This document shows, one piece after another, positions 15,709-25,413 of a DNA stretch of 48,419 bases; positions within the stretch are counted from its first letter, which is position 1; the number at the start of each line of letters is the position of its first letter. The DNA comes from Archaeoglobus sp. JdFR-24 (GTDB taxonomy: Archaea; Halobacteriota; Archaeoglobi; Archaeoglobales; Archaeoglobaceae). Where the stretch lies: contig MTML01000101.1 in assembly GCA_002011215.1 (NCBI GenBank), positions 1 to 48,419 of the forward strand, in the 5' to 3' direction. A program made the position numbers and the translations under genes. Under the pieces are notes generated by a model that was not told where the DNA came from, searched no databases, and was given only the letters and a program-made list of their open reading frames with translations.

Positions 15709-18700
15709 TCAGTTTCCAGATTCATCTGAATAGCTTTTTACCTCATCATGATACTCCTGTATCGATTTGACAGAGATTCCATCCATTTTTGTTCTTTTAA
15801 GGGATTCAATAGCTCTAACAACTGCTACGGCTCCGGAGATAGTGGTGATATAAGGTATATTGTGATCAACGGCAGCCCTTCTTATGAGAAAACCTTCGGT
15901 CTTACCTCTTTTTCCAGAGGGTGTGTTGATTATGAAATTAATCCTCCTGTTTATGATCTCGTCAATGATGTTCGGTCTGCCTTCACTCACTTTCAATATT
16001 ATTTCAGCCTCAACACCATTCTCAGACAGAAAGGCAGCGGTTCCACTTGTAGCAACAATTCTAAAGCCCAGATCTTTCAGCTTTTTAGCAATCGGTAATA
16101 CTTTTTTTCTGTCCTCAGTCCTCACGCTTATAAAAACGGTACCCTCCATGGGAAGACGCATACCGGCAGCAAGTTCCGCTTTATAATATGCAAGACCAAA
16201 ATCATAATCTATTCCCATAACTTCTCCCGTAGCTTTCATTTCTGGCCCCAGTATTGGATCTACTCCAGGTAATTTGTTGAAGGGGAAAACAGCCTCTTTT
16301 ACAGCCACGTGCTTCAGATTGAGTCTTTCTTTTATGCCGAGCTCTCTCAACTTTTTACCCACCATGAGTTTCGCTGCTATTTTCGAAAGTGGCAATCCGG
16401 TGGCCTTGCTGACAAAGGGGACTGTTCTGCTAGCTCTGGGATTTGCTTCGAGAACATAAATCACATCATCTTTGATCGCAAACTGAATATTTATGAGTCC
16501 CATAACTTTGAGCTCAAGAGCCATTTTTCTGGTGTACTCCTTTATTATTTCTATGTGTTCCTCTTTAAGGGAAATCGGGGGGATTACGCAGGCAGAATCT
16601 CCACTGTGAATTCCTGCCTCCTCTACATGCTCCATTATGCCACCGATTATAACTTCCTCCCCATCACATAGCGCATCAACCTCAACCTCAATCGCATCCT
16701 CCAGGAACTTGTCAATGAGAACAGGTTTTTCCTCGCTCACATCAAAAGCCTCAACGATGAAGTTGTTAAAAGCCTCATCATCATACACTATAACCATTGC
16801 TCTTCCACCAAGAACGTATGAAGGTCTCACAAGCACTGGATAGCCTATTCTTCTTACAATCTCCTTTGCCTCCTCGATGCTGAAAGCTATACCGCTGGGA
16901 GGCTGAGGAATTCCGAGTTTTGAAAGGAGAGCAGAAAACCTCTCTCTGTCTTCTGCGATATCGATTGAGTCGGGGGAAGTCCCGAGAATTCTCACTCCTG
17001 ATCTCTCCAGTGGAACTGCAATGTTGAGCGGGGTTTGCCCCCCAAACTGCACCACCACACCTTCTGGCTTTTCGTTTTCGTAAATGTTCAAAACGTCCTC
17101 GAAGGTGATCGGCTCGAAGTAAAGTCTGTCTGAGGTATCATAATCCGTAGAAACGGTCTCAGGATTGTTGTTTACCATGATAGTCTCGTAACCATCCTCT
17201 TTCAAGCTTAAAACTCCATGAACACAGCAATAATCAAATTCAACACCCTGTCCAATTCTGTTCGGACCGGAACCAAGTATGATAATCTTTTTTCTTTCAG
17301 TAGGGACTGCATCGTTCTCCAGCTCATAGGTTGAATAGTAATAGGGTGTTTTAGCCTCGAACTCAGCCGCACATGTGTCGACCATCTTGTAAACTGCATT
17401 CAGACCTGATTTTCTCCTTTTCTCTCTTACCGCAATCTCACTTGTTTTGAAAATGTGGGCAAGCTGAACATCTGAAAATCCCCACCGTTTCGCCTTTCTC
17501 AAATAATGATCTGGGATATCGTCGATTGAGTATTTTCCGGCGAGCTTATGGAGCTCATCTTCAAAATCCAGAATATTCTTTATTTTTCGTATAAACCAGG
17601 GGTCAATCTTTGTCAGTTTTGATATTTCCTCAACACTTATTCCCTCTTTCAGAGCATACCTTATGTAGAAGATTCTGCTTGGATGAGGGGAGGTGAGTCT
17701 TTTTATTATATGGTCTCTGGATGGTTTTTTATCTCTTCCATCACTTCCAATCCCAAATCTTCTGATCTCCAGACTTCTGAGGGCTTTTTGCAAAGCCTCC
17801 TCAAAGGTTCTACCGATAGCCATAACCTCTCCAACACTTTTCATCTGCGTTCCGAGAGTCGGATCGGCGGTTGGAAACTTATCAAAGGCAAATCTCGGTA
17901 TCTTTACAACAACGTAATCTATTGTGGGCTCAAAACATGCGGGAGTTTCTCTTGTAATATCGTTGGGAATCTCATCGAGGGTGTAACCTATTGCAAGCTT
18001 GGCGGCTATCTTAGCAATCGGAAAACCTGTAGCCTTCGAGGCAAGTGCTGAGGATCTGCTGACTCTCGGATTCATTTCTATTGCAACGAATCTTCCGGTG
18101 TCAGGATGAACTGCAAACTGAATGTTGCTCCCACCGGTCTCAACTCCGATTTCTCTGATGATGTCTATAGCAGCATCTCTCAAACGCTGATACTCTACAT
18201 CTGTAAGAGTTTGTGCTGGAGCGACTGTTATGCTGTCTCCCGTATGAACTCCCATGGGATCGAAATTCTCGATTGAACAGATTATAACCACGTTGTCTGC
18301 GAGGTCTCTCATAACTTCAAGCTCGAACTCCTTCCAGCCAATCACACCCTCTTCAATAAGTACTTGGTTGATCAGTGACATTTCAAGGCCCAGCTCAACG
18401 ATTTGCTTCAATTCTTCCCTATTGTATGCGATCCCACCTCCTGTCCCTCCAAGTGTGAAAGCAGGCCTCACGACTACTGGAAAACCAATCTCCTCGGCTA
18501 TGGTCAGAGCATCCTCAATATTATTAACAACCTGACTTCTTGGCACATCAAGTCCTATTTTCTTCATTGATTTTTTGAAAAGCTCTCTGTCTTCAGCTTT
18601 TTTGATCGCATCGAGCTTTGCACCGATGAGCTCGACATCATATTCGTCAAGTACACCCATTTCACCAAGCTGAACAGCCACGTTTAAAGCTGTCTGTCCC

Positions 18701-18972
18701 CCGAGGGTTGGAAGAAGCGCATCTGGAGTCTCTCTCTCAATAATTTTTGCAAGTATGTCTGCGGTGATTGGTTCTATGTAGGTTCTGTTCGCCATATCTG
18801 GATCGGTCATGATAGTTGCAGGATTTGAGTTCACCAGAACAACTTCATAGCCTTCTTCTCTCAGCGCCTTACAGGCTTGACTTCCGGAGTAATCAAACTC
18901 GGCAGCCTGACCGATCACTATCGGTCCAGAGCCTATAACCATGATTTTTCTGATATCTTCTCTTTTTGGCAT
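15709..18972 (-). CDS. carB: Carbamoyl-phosphate synthase large subunit
   Basis: Makes carbamoyl phosphate from glutamine-derived ammonia, bicarbonate and two ATP, for pyrimidines and arginine. 1087 aa, full length. Two homologous ATP-grasp halves begin [21 protein letters not shown] and [19 protein letters not shown]. The first half has the metal-binding [19 protein letters not shown] and the second [19 protein letters not shown]. The C-terminal MGS-like regulatory domain follows [15 protein letters not shown] 18972 is chosen because GGGGTG lies just upstream; the GTG two codons earlier overlaps that site. It is 39 bp after carA in the purC-carA-carB-larB-purP run. Confidence 0.97.
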   Translation of the reverse strand: MPKREDIRKIMVIGSGPIVIGQAAEFDYSGSQACKALREEGYEVVLVNSNPATIMTDPDMANRTYIEPITADILAKIIERETPDALLPTLGGQTALNVAVQLGEMGVLDEYDVELIGAKLDAIKKAEDRELFKKSMKKIGLDVPRSQVVNNIEDALTIAEEIGFPVVVRPAFTLGGTGGGIAYNREELKQIVELGLEMSLINQVLIEEGVIGWKEFELEVMRDLADNVVIICSIENFDPMGVHTGDSITVAPAQTLTDVEYQRLRDAAIDIIREIGVETGGSNIQFAVHPDTGRFVAIEMNPRVSRSSALASKATGFPIAKIAAKLAIGYTLDEIPNDITRETPACFEPTIDYVVVKIPRFAFDKFPTADPTLGTQMKSVGEVMAIGRTFEEALQKALRSLEIRRFGIGSDGRDKKPSRDHIIKRLTSPHPSRIFYIRYALKEGISVEEISKLTKIDPWFIRKIKNILDFEDELHKLAGKYSIDDIPDHYLRKAKRWGFSDVQLAHIFKTSEIAVREKRRKSGLNAVYKMVDTCAAEFEAKTPYYYSTYELENDAVPTERKKIIILGSGPNRIGQGVEFDYCCVHGVLSLKEDGYETIMVNNNPETVSTDYDTSDRLYFEPITFEDVLNIYENEKPEGVVVQFGGQTPLNIAVPLERSGVRILGTSPDSIDIAEDRERFSALLSKLGIPQPPSGIAFSIEEAKEIVRRIGYPVLVRPSYVLGGRAMVIVYDDEAFNNFIVEAFDVSEEKPVLIDKFLEDAIEVEVDALCDGEEVIIGGIMEHVEEAGIHSGDSACVIPPISLKEEHIEIIKEYTRKMALELKVMGLINIQFAIKDDVIYVLEANPRASRTVPFVSKATGLPLSKIAAKLMVGKKLRELGIKERLNLKHVAVKEAVFPFNKLPGVDPILGPEMKATGEVMGIDYDFGLAYYKAELAAGMRLPMEGTVFISVRTEDRKKVLPIAKKLKDLGFRIVATSGTAAFLSENGVEAEIILKVSEGRPNIIDEIINRRINFIINTPSGKRGKTEGFLIRRAAVDHNIPYITTISGAVAVVRAIESLKRTKMDGISVKSIQEYHDEVKSYSDESGN

Positions 18973-19011
18973 CAGCACACCCCTTTTACAGTTTTACAGT
19001 TCAAATTCATG

Positions 19012-20118
19012 TCAGTACTCCCTGAGCATTTTGTGGAATGTATCGAAGAAAAAGTAAGTATCATGAGGGCCTGGGCCAGCTTCGGGATGATACTGGACTG
19101 TAATCAGTGGAATGTCCTTGTGTCTCATCCCCTCAACAGTCATATCGTTGAGATTTATCTGTATCACCTCAAGTCCCGTCCCATCTAAGCTTTTTTCATC
19201 AACGGCAAAGCCATGGTTCTGACTTGAAATAAAAACTCTGCCTGTCTCAAAATCTTTGACAGGTTGATTGGCACCACGATGTCCGAATTTCAGTTTGAAT
19301 GTTTTACCTCCGAGTGCTATTGCAACCAGCTGGTTTCCGAGACATATTCCTGCTATCGGAACCTTTCCTGCAAGATTTCTTATCGTTTCAATGGTCGGCT
19401 TAACCCTCGCCGGATCTCCCGGCCCATTGGAAATAAAAACCCCATCTGGGTTCAGCTCCATTATCTTTTCAGATGGGAAATTGTAGGGTACGATGGTCAG
19501 ATTGATCTCTCTTTTGATGAGCTGCCTCACGATGCTCAACTTTATACCACAATCCACAAGAACGACCTCATACTTCCCGTCGGATTCCACTCTTTTTGGT
19601 TCTTTTACACATACTTTATCTACGAGGTCGATTTCTGTGATTGAGGGCTGTTCAACAGCCCTTTTTATCAATTTCTCTTTATCATAATCACCAACAGCCA
19701 GAACAGCTTTCATGGCTCCATAAACTCTTGTTTTCTTTGTTAAAGCTCTCGTATCTATGCCCTCAATGCCGGGCACGTTATATTCTTTGAGGAGTTCATG
19801 AACTGTTTTTTCGTGTCTCCAGTTACTCGGTTCTTTACAGAGTTCTCTTACAACAAAACCCTCAACCTTCACCCCATCACTCTCAAAGTCTTCGATGCAA
19901 ACACCATAGTTTCCGATTAGTGGATAAGTCATCATCAGTATCTGACCAGCATAACTCGGGTCGGTGAGAGCCTCAACGTATCCTGTCATGCTCGTGTTGA
20001 AAACGAGCTCCCCCTCAGCAAATCTCTCCGCTCCAAATGCCAGACCTTCCACAAATGTTCCATCTTCTAAAGCAAGGGCTGCTTTAAGCTCTCTATGCTC
20101 TCCAGACGTATGATCCAT
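19012..20118 (-). CDS. carA: Carbamoyl-phosphate synthase small subunit
   Basis: Glutaminase subunit that feeds ammonia to CarB. About 368 aa. The N-terminal CarA domain (LALEDGTFVEGLAFGA, MTGYVEALTDPSYAGQILMMTYPLIGNYG) is followed by a class I glutamine amidotransferase domain with SNGPGDPARV, nucleophile Cys in GICLGNQLVA, and the His/Glu pair in VQYHPEAGPGPHDT. ATG 20118 (MDHTSGE) is preferred because GGTGAG sits six to eleven bases upstream. The gap to purC is only 11 bp, so the two are co-transcribed. Confidence 0.97.
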   Translation of the reverse strand: MDHTSGEHRELKAALALEDGTFVEGLAFGAERFAEGELVFNTSMTGYVEALTDPSYAGQILMMTYPLIGNYGVCIEDFESDGVKVEGFVVRELCKEPSNWRHEKTVHELLKEYNVPGIEGIDTRALTKKTRVYGAMKAVLAVGDYDKEKLIKRAVEQPSITEIDLVDKVCVKEPKRVESDGKYEVVLVDCGIKLSIVRQLIKREINLTIVPYNFPSEKIMELNPDGVFISNGPGDPARVKPTIETIRNLAGKVPIAGICLGNQLVAIALGGKTFKLKFGHRGANQPVKDFETGRVFISSQNHGFAVDEKSLDGTGLEVIQINLNDMTVEGMRHKDIPLITVQYHPEAGPGPHDTYFFFDTFHKMLREY

Positions 20119-20129
20119 TAATCTCACCT

Positions 20130-21143
20130 TTACATCAAATCTCTCAGCTCTTTTACAATTTCCCTCAATTTAGGAACATCAAAGAGTTTCATTCCGATTA
20201 TTTCGTTGCAATATGCTTTATACATATTTGAAACTGTATTTTTAAGCTTTTCAGGCAATTTTGGCGGACTTCCAAGAACTTTTCGCCAGTTTTCTGTACC
20301 TTTGGTAACCTTCAGTCTTTTATACCAGTATGTCTTTCTGTAGTGTTTTCTTAAAATTTCCTTACTCAGTTCGATTCCATCAAGTCTGAATCTGCATTCA
20401 TCAAGTGTTCCAACAGAATCAACAATAATTATCTCTCCTTTGTCGTCAAGTGCCAGTTCGATTTTTCCATCTTCGTTTACTATTCCTGCTTTAGAGACCT
20501 CATCACTAATAATACTGTTAACCTTCTGGACAATCTCTATAACCTCATCAATCCTCTCTCCCAGCCCTGAAATCTCTTTAGCTTCATCGATGGGTATATA
20601 GCGATCTCCATCCTCAAGCTTTGTGCTGAAGTCGATAATGGGTCTCTCAAGAATCTCACCGGGCACAGGCATTTGCTTCAGACCCAGAGCTTCTGGACTC
20701 AGTTCACCTGACTCAAGTCTTCTGAAAACACTCGAACCTTCTGGAAGCACATTCCGGTATATGACTTCAAGTGGAATCAGATAGTTTGTCTTCTCTTTAT
20801 TGAATATCGAATAATCATAGCTTGATTTTGTTTTTTTGGGTCTGAGAACTCTAACGAGTTTTACCTGCATCTCATTTACAGGTTCATCGATTTCATCAAG
20901 TTTTTTCAGTTTACCTTTTTGGAGAAGTCCTTTATAATGAGTCTCGATCCCCTCTCTTTCGAGCATTTCGAAGAAATAAGCGGAAACTATGCAGAGCGAT
21001 GAACCTTTTCCATCGATTTTATCTGGCATTTCTCCATAATCAAAAACAGAATACCTGTCTGAAAAAACGAATTTTCCTGTTCCTGCCTTCTTTGATGTGG
21101 GTTTCCTGATCACGACCAAATCCTTAACACTGCCCATCCACAT
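20130..21143 (-). CDS. purC: SAICAR synthase
   Basis: Joins aspartate to CAIR with ATP to form SAICAR in purine synthesis. 337 aa, the longer form rather than the roughly 240-aa bacterial form. Landmarks are VFSDRYSVFDYGEMPDKIDGKG, YSIFNKEKTNYLIPLEVIYRN, FSTKLEDGDRYIPIDEA and IIVDSVGTLDECRFRLDG, where the substrate-binding glutamate/aspartate segment lies. The start may be ATG 21143 or ATG 21137 (MGSVKDL); ATTATTAAAC about 27 bp upstream suggests a leaderless message. It heads purC-carA-carB-larB-purP and lies 147 bp downstream of purE on the same strand. Confidence 0.95.
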   Translation of the reverse strand: MWMGSVKDLVVIRKPTSKKAGTGKFVFSDRYSVFDYGEMPDKIDGKGSSLCIVSAYFFEMLEREGIETHYKGLLQKGKLKKLDEIDEPVNEMQVKLVRVLRPKKTKSSYDYSIFNKEKTNYLIPLEVIYRNVLPEGSSVFRRLESGELSPEALGLKQMPVPGEILERPIIDFSTKLEDGDRYIPIDEAKEISGLGERIDEVIEIVQKVNSIISDEVSKAGIVNEDGKIELALDDKGEIIIVDSVGTLDECRFRLDGIELSKEILRKHYRKTYWYKRLKVTKGTENWRKVLGSPPKLPEKLKNTVSNMYKAYCNEIIGMKLFDVPKLREIVKELRDLM

Positions 21144-21290
21144 TCATTTTGGTAAAATGTTTAATAATCTTTTCATTGGATATTGCGGATAACGGAAAAG
21201 TCTGGTAAAATAAGTTGGAGTTTTATAAATAGTATTGATGGGGCGATGGTTGGACTGTAAAGAAAGTCGACCTCTAAAAATTGTTAAGTT

Positions 21291-21731
21291 TTAGATTTCC
21301 TCTTTCTTGCGCCTTTGATATTCAATAACCCTTTCTCTCACCTTTGCATGTTTTATTGCAAAGATCTTTGCAACGGCAAGAGCAGCGTTCTCAGCTTCAA
21401 GCACAACCATCGGTGCAACACCTGATGGCATTCTCAGTGAAGAGAGAATATCCATTCCGGCAAATGATTCACTGTAAGGAGGGCATGCAATCACAGGTTT
21501 TGACGTATTTGCATCCACAAAACCACTTAATGCATTGCTTCTTCCTGCTACGGTCACAAACACGACATCTTTGTCTTCGAACTCTTCAATTGTTTTGAGA
21601 ACCTTTAACGGAGTTTTGTGTGCAGAACCAAACCTGTATTCCACCTCAATACCAAAATCACCCAAGAAATCCCCAATTTTCCGTCCAAAGTTCTCATCTG
21701 ATCTTGAACCCATAATGATGACAGCTTTCAT
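21291..21731 (-). CDS. purE: AIR carboxylase PurE, class II type
   Basis: Converts AIR to CAIR, the substrate of the neighbouring PurC. 146 aa. Nucleotide-binding IIMGSRSDENF, then EYRFGSAHKTP, and VTVAGRSNALSGFVDANTSKPVIACPPY resemble the class II enzymes of animals and archaea that use CO2 directly, rather than bacterial N5-CAIR mutases. That class call is from motif look only. ATAAATATTA about 30 bp ahead of the ATG suggests a near-leaderless transcript. The purE-purC order parallels the fused PAICS protein of animals. Confidence 0.93.
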   Translation of the reverse strand: MKAVIIMGSRSDENFGRKIGDFLGDFGIEVEYRFGSAHKTPLKVLKTIEEFEDKDVVFVTVAGRSNALSGFVDANTSKPVIACPPYSESFAGMDILSSLRMPSGVAPMVVLEAENAALAVAKIFAIKHAKVRERVIEYQRRKKEEI

Positions 21732-21959
21732 ATTCTGAAGGGTTGCTTCAATGTAGTTAATATTTATCCATTGTTTCGTTATGTTGTTGCATTAAGTAAA
21801 ATTGTTGATTGGAGAGGATATCGATGTTCCTGAAATTCTGTATGTTGAAAATTGAGTTTTTCTTGTGCAACGAGTTTGAGATTATTTAAACAATACAGAA
21901 AAAAATTTAAATCACGTCCAGCCTGAGTTATTGATTAAATTAAACAAAAGGTGAATTGA

Positions 21960-22229
21960 ATGGAAGAATTTGATGAGGTTATTTTTGACCTGATAGAAGA
22001 AGATGAAGAATCTGAAGATGATGACTTCAGGCTTACCGAAATTTACAAACTTGCAGTCAGACTGATAAAGTTACTTGATGGGCTTAAAAGTCAGGAATTG
22101 AAAGAAAGCGCATCATTGATGCTGATTAGAGAAATAATCGGAGATGACCCTCTTTTAATAGGTCTGACGTCCAAAATGATACTTGATATGAGTTTTGGGT
22201 TTGGAGAAGATGAAAAATACGTTTCTTAA
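21960..22229 (+). CDS. Small acidic helical protein, function unknown
   Basis: 89 aa. The N-terminus is strongly acidic (residues 1-23, with EEDEESEDDD), followed by predicted helices (LTEIYKLAVRLIKLLDGLKSQELKESASLMLIREIIG). It has no cysteines and no signal peptide. I do not recognise a family. A ribosome binding site AAAGGTGA lies 6 bp ahead of the ATG, and TTATTTAAAC and AATTTAAATC upstream are TATA-like, so it looks like a real, separately transcribed gene. Its neighbours (purE divergent, pyrophosphatase convergent) give no functional hint. Confidence 0.6.
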   Translation: MEEFDEVIFDLIEEDEESEDDDFRLTEIYKLAVRLIKLLDGLKSQELKESASLMLIREIIGDDPLLIGLTSKMILDMSFGFGEDEKYVS

Positions 22230-22245
22230 ATTTTTTAAAAATTAA

Positions 22246-22288
22246 AATTCTCAAGCTTCAAAACATCCTTAAGCCAAATCTGAGAATT
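22246..22288. terminator. Probable bidirectional terminator with inverted repeat
   Basis: AATTCTCA (22246-22253) and TGAGAATT (22281-22288) are perfect 8-bp arms in the 113-bp gap between two convergent genes. T- and A-runs flank both sides, fitting a two-way terminator. Confidence 0.5.
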
Positions 22289-22343
22289 CGAAAATTTAGA
22301 AATCTACGAAATTTAAATTTAAAACTGTTTAAAAAATTGAAAA

Positions 22344-23267
22344 TTAAGAAAACGCTTTCTCAAAGAAGGGTACAACCTGTTTCTTCCTGCTCATCACACC
22401 TGGAAGCCAGACAGACTTACCTTCAAGCTTTTTCTCGAAGGCTTTTTCGACAACTGACGGATCATCTGTAACGGAAAGAAGTTCCGTCCCCTCCTGGATA
22501 ATGTCAGTTAACATCAGGAATATGCTGTGGTAGTTGCCCTCCTCCTTGACTTTTTGCATTTCTTCGTAAAGGGGATCTTTGAGCTCATCGAGGAGCGAAA
22601 GAGAGACAACCTCCAACTGTCCGATCCCGACTTTGTTTCCTGACATGTTGAAGTCTTTGAAGTCTCTAAACATCAAATCTCTTGGGGATTTTCCTGCAAG
22701 ATCGGATTTTATTTTGAACATCTCCATACCCAGTGCCTGGATATCCTCAACTCCCGCTATCTTTGCAAGCTCCTCAGCAGTCTTAATATCAGCATCTGTT
22801 GTTGTTGCGGATTTGAGGATCACAGTATCGCTTATGATTGATGCGAGAAGTAATCCTGCGATTTCATTTGTTATCTGGACATCAGCATCCTCATACAGCT
22901 TTTTTACGACCGTTGCCGTTGAGCCTACCGGCATAGCAAGGAAGAATATTGGATTTGGTGTTGTAATATCTCCTATTTTGTGGTGGTCGACGATCTCAAC
23001 AATTTCTGCCTGGTTGAGGTTGTCAAGGCTCTGACTGACATCACTGTGATCAACCAGTATAACTTTTTTACCAGCTCCATCGGTGAGGAGCTCCGGTACT
23101 TCAAATCCAAATTTTTCGAGAACAAAAGCAGTTTCAGGATTCAGTTCCCCCTGTCTCGCCGGTACAGCATCCATCCCCATTTTTTTCTTCAGTTCGGCGT
23201 ATGCAATTGCGGAACAAACCGAGTCCGTATCAGGACTTTTGTGTCCTACTACATAAACTGTGCTCAT
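22344..23267 (-). CDS. ppaC: Manganese-dependent inorganic pyrophosphatase (DHH family)
   Basis: Cytoplasmic family II pyrophosphatase that pulls biosynthetic reactions forward by hydrolysing PPi. 307 aa, the standard length without CBS insert. The N-terminal GHKSPDTDS carries metal ligands, VDHSD follows, and the DHH motif is in EIVDHHKIGD. SIISDTVILKSATTT and the C-terminal DHHA2 segment GVMSRKKQVVPFFEKAF complete the site. AAGTTATTAG about 28 bp upstream suggests a near-leaderless message. Monocistronic. Confidence 0.96.
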   Translation of the reverse strand: MSTVYVVGHKSPDTDSVCSAIAYAELKKKMGMDAVPARQGELNPETAFVLEKFGFEVPELLTDGAGKKVILVDHSDVSQSLDNLNQAEIVEIVDHHKIGDITTPNPIFFLAMPVGSTATVVKKLYEDADVQITNEIAGLLLASIISDTVILKSATTTDADIKTAEELAKIAGVEDIQALGMEMFKIKSDLAGKSPRDLMFRDFKDFNMSGNKVGIGQLEVVSLSLLDELKDPLYEEMQKVKEEGNYHSIFLMLTDIIQEGTELLSVTDDPSVVEKAFEKKLEGKSVWLPGVMSRKKQVVPFFEKAFS

Positions 23268-23445
23268 GCAACAAAAATCCAGAAAGTAGCTAATAACTTT
23301 TTCTATTCTATCGAAATATAGCCAATTGATTGTGTTAATTTGAAACCCCTAACGTTCTTATTAATAATTTTGATTTAATTTGTCTCGATTGCATCGGAAT
23401 GTCAGGGGTTCTGGGTAATAGACACACTAATTGGTTGCTGATTAA

Positions 23446-24114
23446 CTACTTTCTGATCACTTTCCACCTGGTTAGAATTCCGGAACCCAGTCTTGTCAGT
23501 TCTACCAGTTCGAGCTTTATGGGTTCATCAAAAGACCATCCATCAACAATGGTCGGCGAATCTTTCCCACCAATCAACATATTGCCATAGTAGATAGTCA
23601 TTTCGTCAATCAGCCCTTCTCGAAGCATTGAATTAATGAGAGTTCCACCACCCTCCACCATCACTTTCTCGATTCCCTTTTTGTAGAGAACTTCAAGCAG
23701 GTTTTTCAGATTAACTTTCTCATCTCCAGAGAATACCACTTCAGCTCTCTCTTTCAGCAATCTAACTTTCTCTTTGTCTGCTGAAGTGGTTGTTGCGATA
23801 ATCGTTTCTGCATTTCCTTCGAACACTCTGGAATTCAGCGGAATTTTACATTTGCTATCCACCACAACCCTCACAGGGTTTTCAGATTTACTCTTTCTGA
23901 TTCTTGCAAGTCTTAACGTCTCACTTTTTATTGTTAAAGATGGGTTGTCTGATAGTACTGTGCCTATACCGACCATAATAGCATCAGAAGACGCCCTCAG
24001 CTCATCCACCCTTAAAAGATCTTCACCACATGAAATTCTGAGCTGCCTTCTCGATTCATCACTTATTTTTCCATCAGCACTCGCGGCGATGTTGATAAAG
24101 GTAAATGGTCTCAT
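23446..24114 (-). CDS. Riboflavin/F420 pathway pyrimidine reductase (RibD C-terminal type)
   Basis: Likely 2,5-diamino-6-ribosylamino-4(3H)-pyrimidinone 5'-phosphate reductase, the archaeal/fungal-order second step toward riboflavin and the deazaflavin F420. 222 aa. It begins RPFTFINIAASADGKISDESRR, with SSDAIMVGIGTVLSDNPSLTIKS, VRVVVDSKCKIPLNSRVF, and the NADPH-binding VMVEGGGTLINSMLREGLIDEMTIYYGNMLIGG. These match stand-alone RibD reductase domains. Its ATG overlaps the stop of the cinA-like gene as ATGA, so the two are coupled. Confidence 0.9.
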   Translation of the reverse strand: MRPFTFINIAASADGKISDESRRQLRISCGEDLLRVDELRASSDAIMVGIGTVLSDNPSLTIKSETLRLARIRKSKSENPVRVVVDSKCKIPLNSRVFEGNAETIIATTTSADKEKVRLLKERAEVVFSGDEKVNLKNLLEVLYKKGIEKVMVEGGGTLINSMLREGLIDEMTIYYGNMLIGGKDSPTIVDGWSFDEPIKLELVELTRLGSGILTRWKVIRK

Positions 24115-24794
24115 TTTTTCAGCAATTCTAATAACCTCCTCTTCGCTTTTTTAACCCGTTCTGCATCCTTACCTGAGAATTTGATGATAACATAACCTGG
24201 TTTTGGATAAGAGCCAATGTTGACATCTCTGAACTCATCTACAACTGTATTCAGTTCTTTCAGTATTTTCTCCTCATAGCCGTCAATTCTGAGTGTCTCC
24301 TCATAATAACTGTCTTTTGAGAATTTACTGATGATTTTCTCGAAGGTATCCTCCATCTCGACCGGGACTCCAGGCATAACGGCAATATTCTCGATTATAA
24401 ATGCTGGTGCAGCTCCCTTATCATTGGGGATTACTTCTGCCCCCTTAGGAAGTGACGCGACTTTTTTAATTGCTTCCTCGTTCGTGGTCAGTCTTCTCAA
24501 AAGCCTGACAGCCTCCTCGTTAAGCTCGAGTTCCACACCAAGTGCTTTGGCTACACCTTCTGCAGTAACATCGTCATGAGTTGCCCCAAGTCCTCCAGTT
24601 ACAAGAACGAAATCAGCTCTCTCTTTTGCTTTTAAGACCTCTTCTGAAATATCTTCTACACTATCAGGCACGGTTATGATTCTTTTCACTCTGTGTCCCA
24701 TCTGAACCAGTTTTCTGGCCATGAATGTTGCATTTGAATTTGCTATATCTCCGCTCAGAATTTCATTGCCTACAGAGATTATGATAAAATCCAT
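24111..24794 (-). CDS. CinA N-terminal / molybdopterin-binding domain protein
   Basis: 227 aa from ATG 24794 (MDFIIISVGNEILSGDIANSN), chosen because the 15 upstream codons look unlike the family. It contains the MoCF-biosynthesis fold shared by MoaB, MogA and CinA, with VTGGLGATHDDVTAEGVAKALG and MPGVPVEMEDTFE. CinA N-terminal domains act on pyridine-nucleotide or ADP-ribose compounds in bacteria; the archaeal stand-alone version is poorly defined. The C-terminal NMN deamidase domain is absent. It overlaps the pyrimidine reductase gene by 4 bp. Confidence 0.85.
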   Translation of the reverse strand: MDFIIISVGNEILSGDIANSNATFMARKLVQMGHRVKRIITVPDSVEDISEEVLKAKERADFVLVTGGLGATHDDVTAEGVAKALGVELELNEEAVRLLRRLTTNEEAIKKVASLPKGAEVIPNDKGAAPAFIIENIAVMPGVPVEMEDTFEKIISKFSKDSYYEETLRIDGYEEKILKELNTVVDEFRDVNIGSYPKPGYVIIKFSGKDAERVKKAKRRLLELLKK

Positions 24795-24859
24795 GTTCAA
24801 AAAATAACACGAAAAAAGAAAAACTTTGCCATTCTTCAATTCTGTAATTGAAAATTTGA

Positions 24860-24900
24860 GACAATCTGAATTACTCGGGATTGTCAGGATTGTCAGGATT
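24860..24900. repeat. 9-bp tandem repeat with an inverted partner
   Basis: GATTGTCAG occurs twice in tandem (24879-24887 and 24888-24896), with a third partial copy GATT. GACAATC at 24860-24866 is the inverse of GATTGTC, so a hairpin can form with either copy. It lies in the 223-bp space between the divergent cinA-like and aIF5A genes. Confidence 0.6.
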
Positions 24901-25017
24901 TGATAGGTCTATGGTATCGAAAAGCACGGGTTAAATTACATCAGCTTAAATCGCCAACTTTTTTATGGAAAAATTTAAATTGACTCGTAATGTAGCACAA
25001 CCACAGGAGGACTGTTT

Positions 25018-25401
25018 ATGAAGATGCAGGCAGAGGTTAGACAGCTTAAAGAAGGAGGATATCTTGTTGTTGATGATGAACCATGTGAGATACTGAGCAT
25101 CTCGATAAGCAAACCAGGTAAGCATGGGGCTGCGAAGGCGAGAATTGATGTTATCGGTATTTTTGACAAGCAGAAAAGAAGTCTGGTGCAACCAGTCACA
25201 GCAAAAATATACATTCCGATCGTTGAAAGAAAAAGGGCGCAGGTTATCAGCGTTGTGAATGATGTTGCACAGCTCATGGATCTTGAAACCTATGAAACTT
25301 TCGAACTTACAGTTCCCAAGGAACTGGCTGATGCAGTGACACCCGGCAATGAGATCATATACATTGAATCAATGGGTAAAAAGAAGATTGCTGAAAAGTA
25401 A
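25018..25401 (+). CDS. Translation factor aIF5A (hypusine-containing)
   Basis: Elongation/termination factor that helps ribosomes through poor sequences. 127 aa, normal for archaea. The hypusine site is K35 in SKPGKHGAAKARID, and the C-terminal OB-fold runs from about residue 70. AGGAGG seven bases ahead of the ATG is the strongest ribosome binding site in the window. Agmatinase starts 12 bp after its stop; agmatine-derived putrescine and spermidine supply the aminobutyl group for hypusine, so the pair makes sense as an operon. Confidence 0.97.
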   Translation: MKMQAEVRQLKEGGYLVVDDEPCEILSISISKPGKHGAAKARIDVIGIFDKQKRSLVQPVTAKIYIPIVERKRAQVISVVNDVAQLMDLETYETFELTVPKELADAVTPGNEIIYIESMGKKKIAEK

Positions 25402-25413
25402 TTGTGTTTTTTC

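Noticed and set aside
17683..18051. 122-codon frame antisense to carB
   Set aside because: carB coding is unambiguous here; the frame shows no domain.
23399..23590. 63-codon plus-strand frame near the end of the pyrimidine reductase gene
   Set aside because: Mostly antisense to the reductase C-terminus with no start signal.
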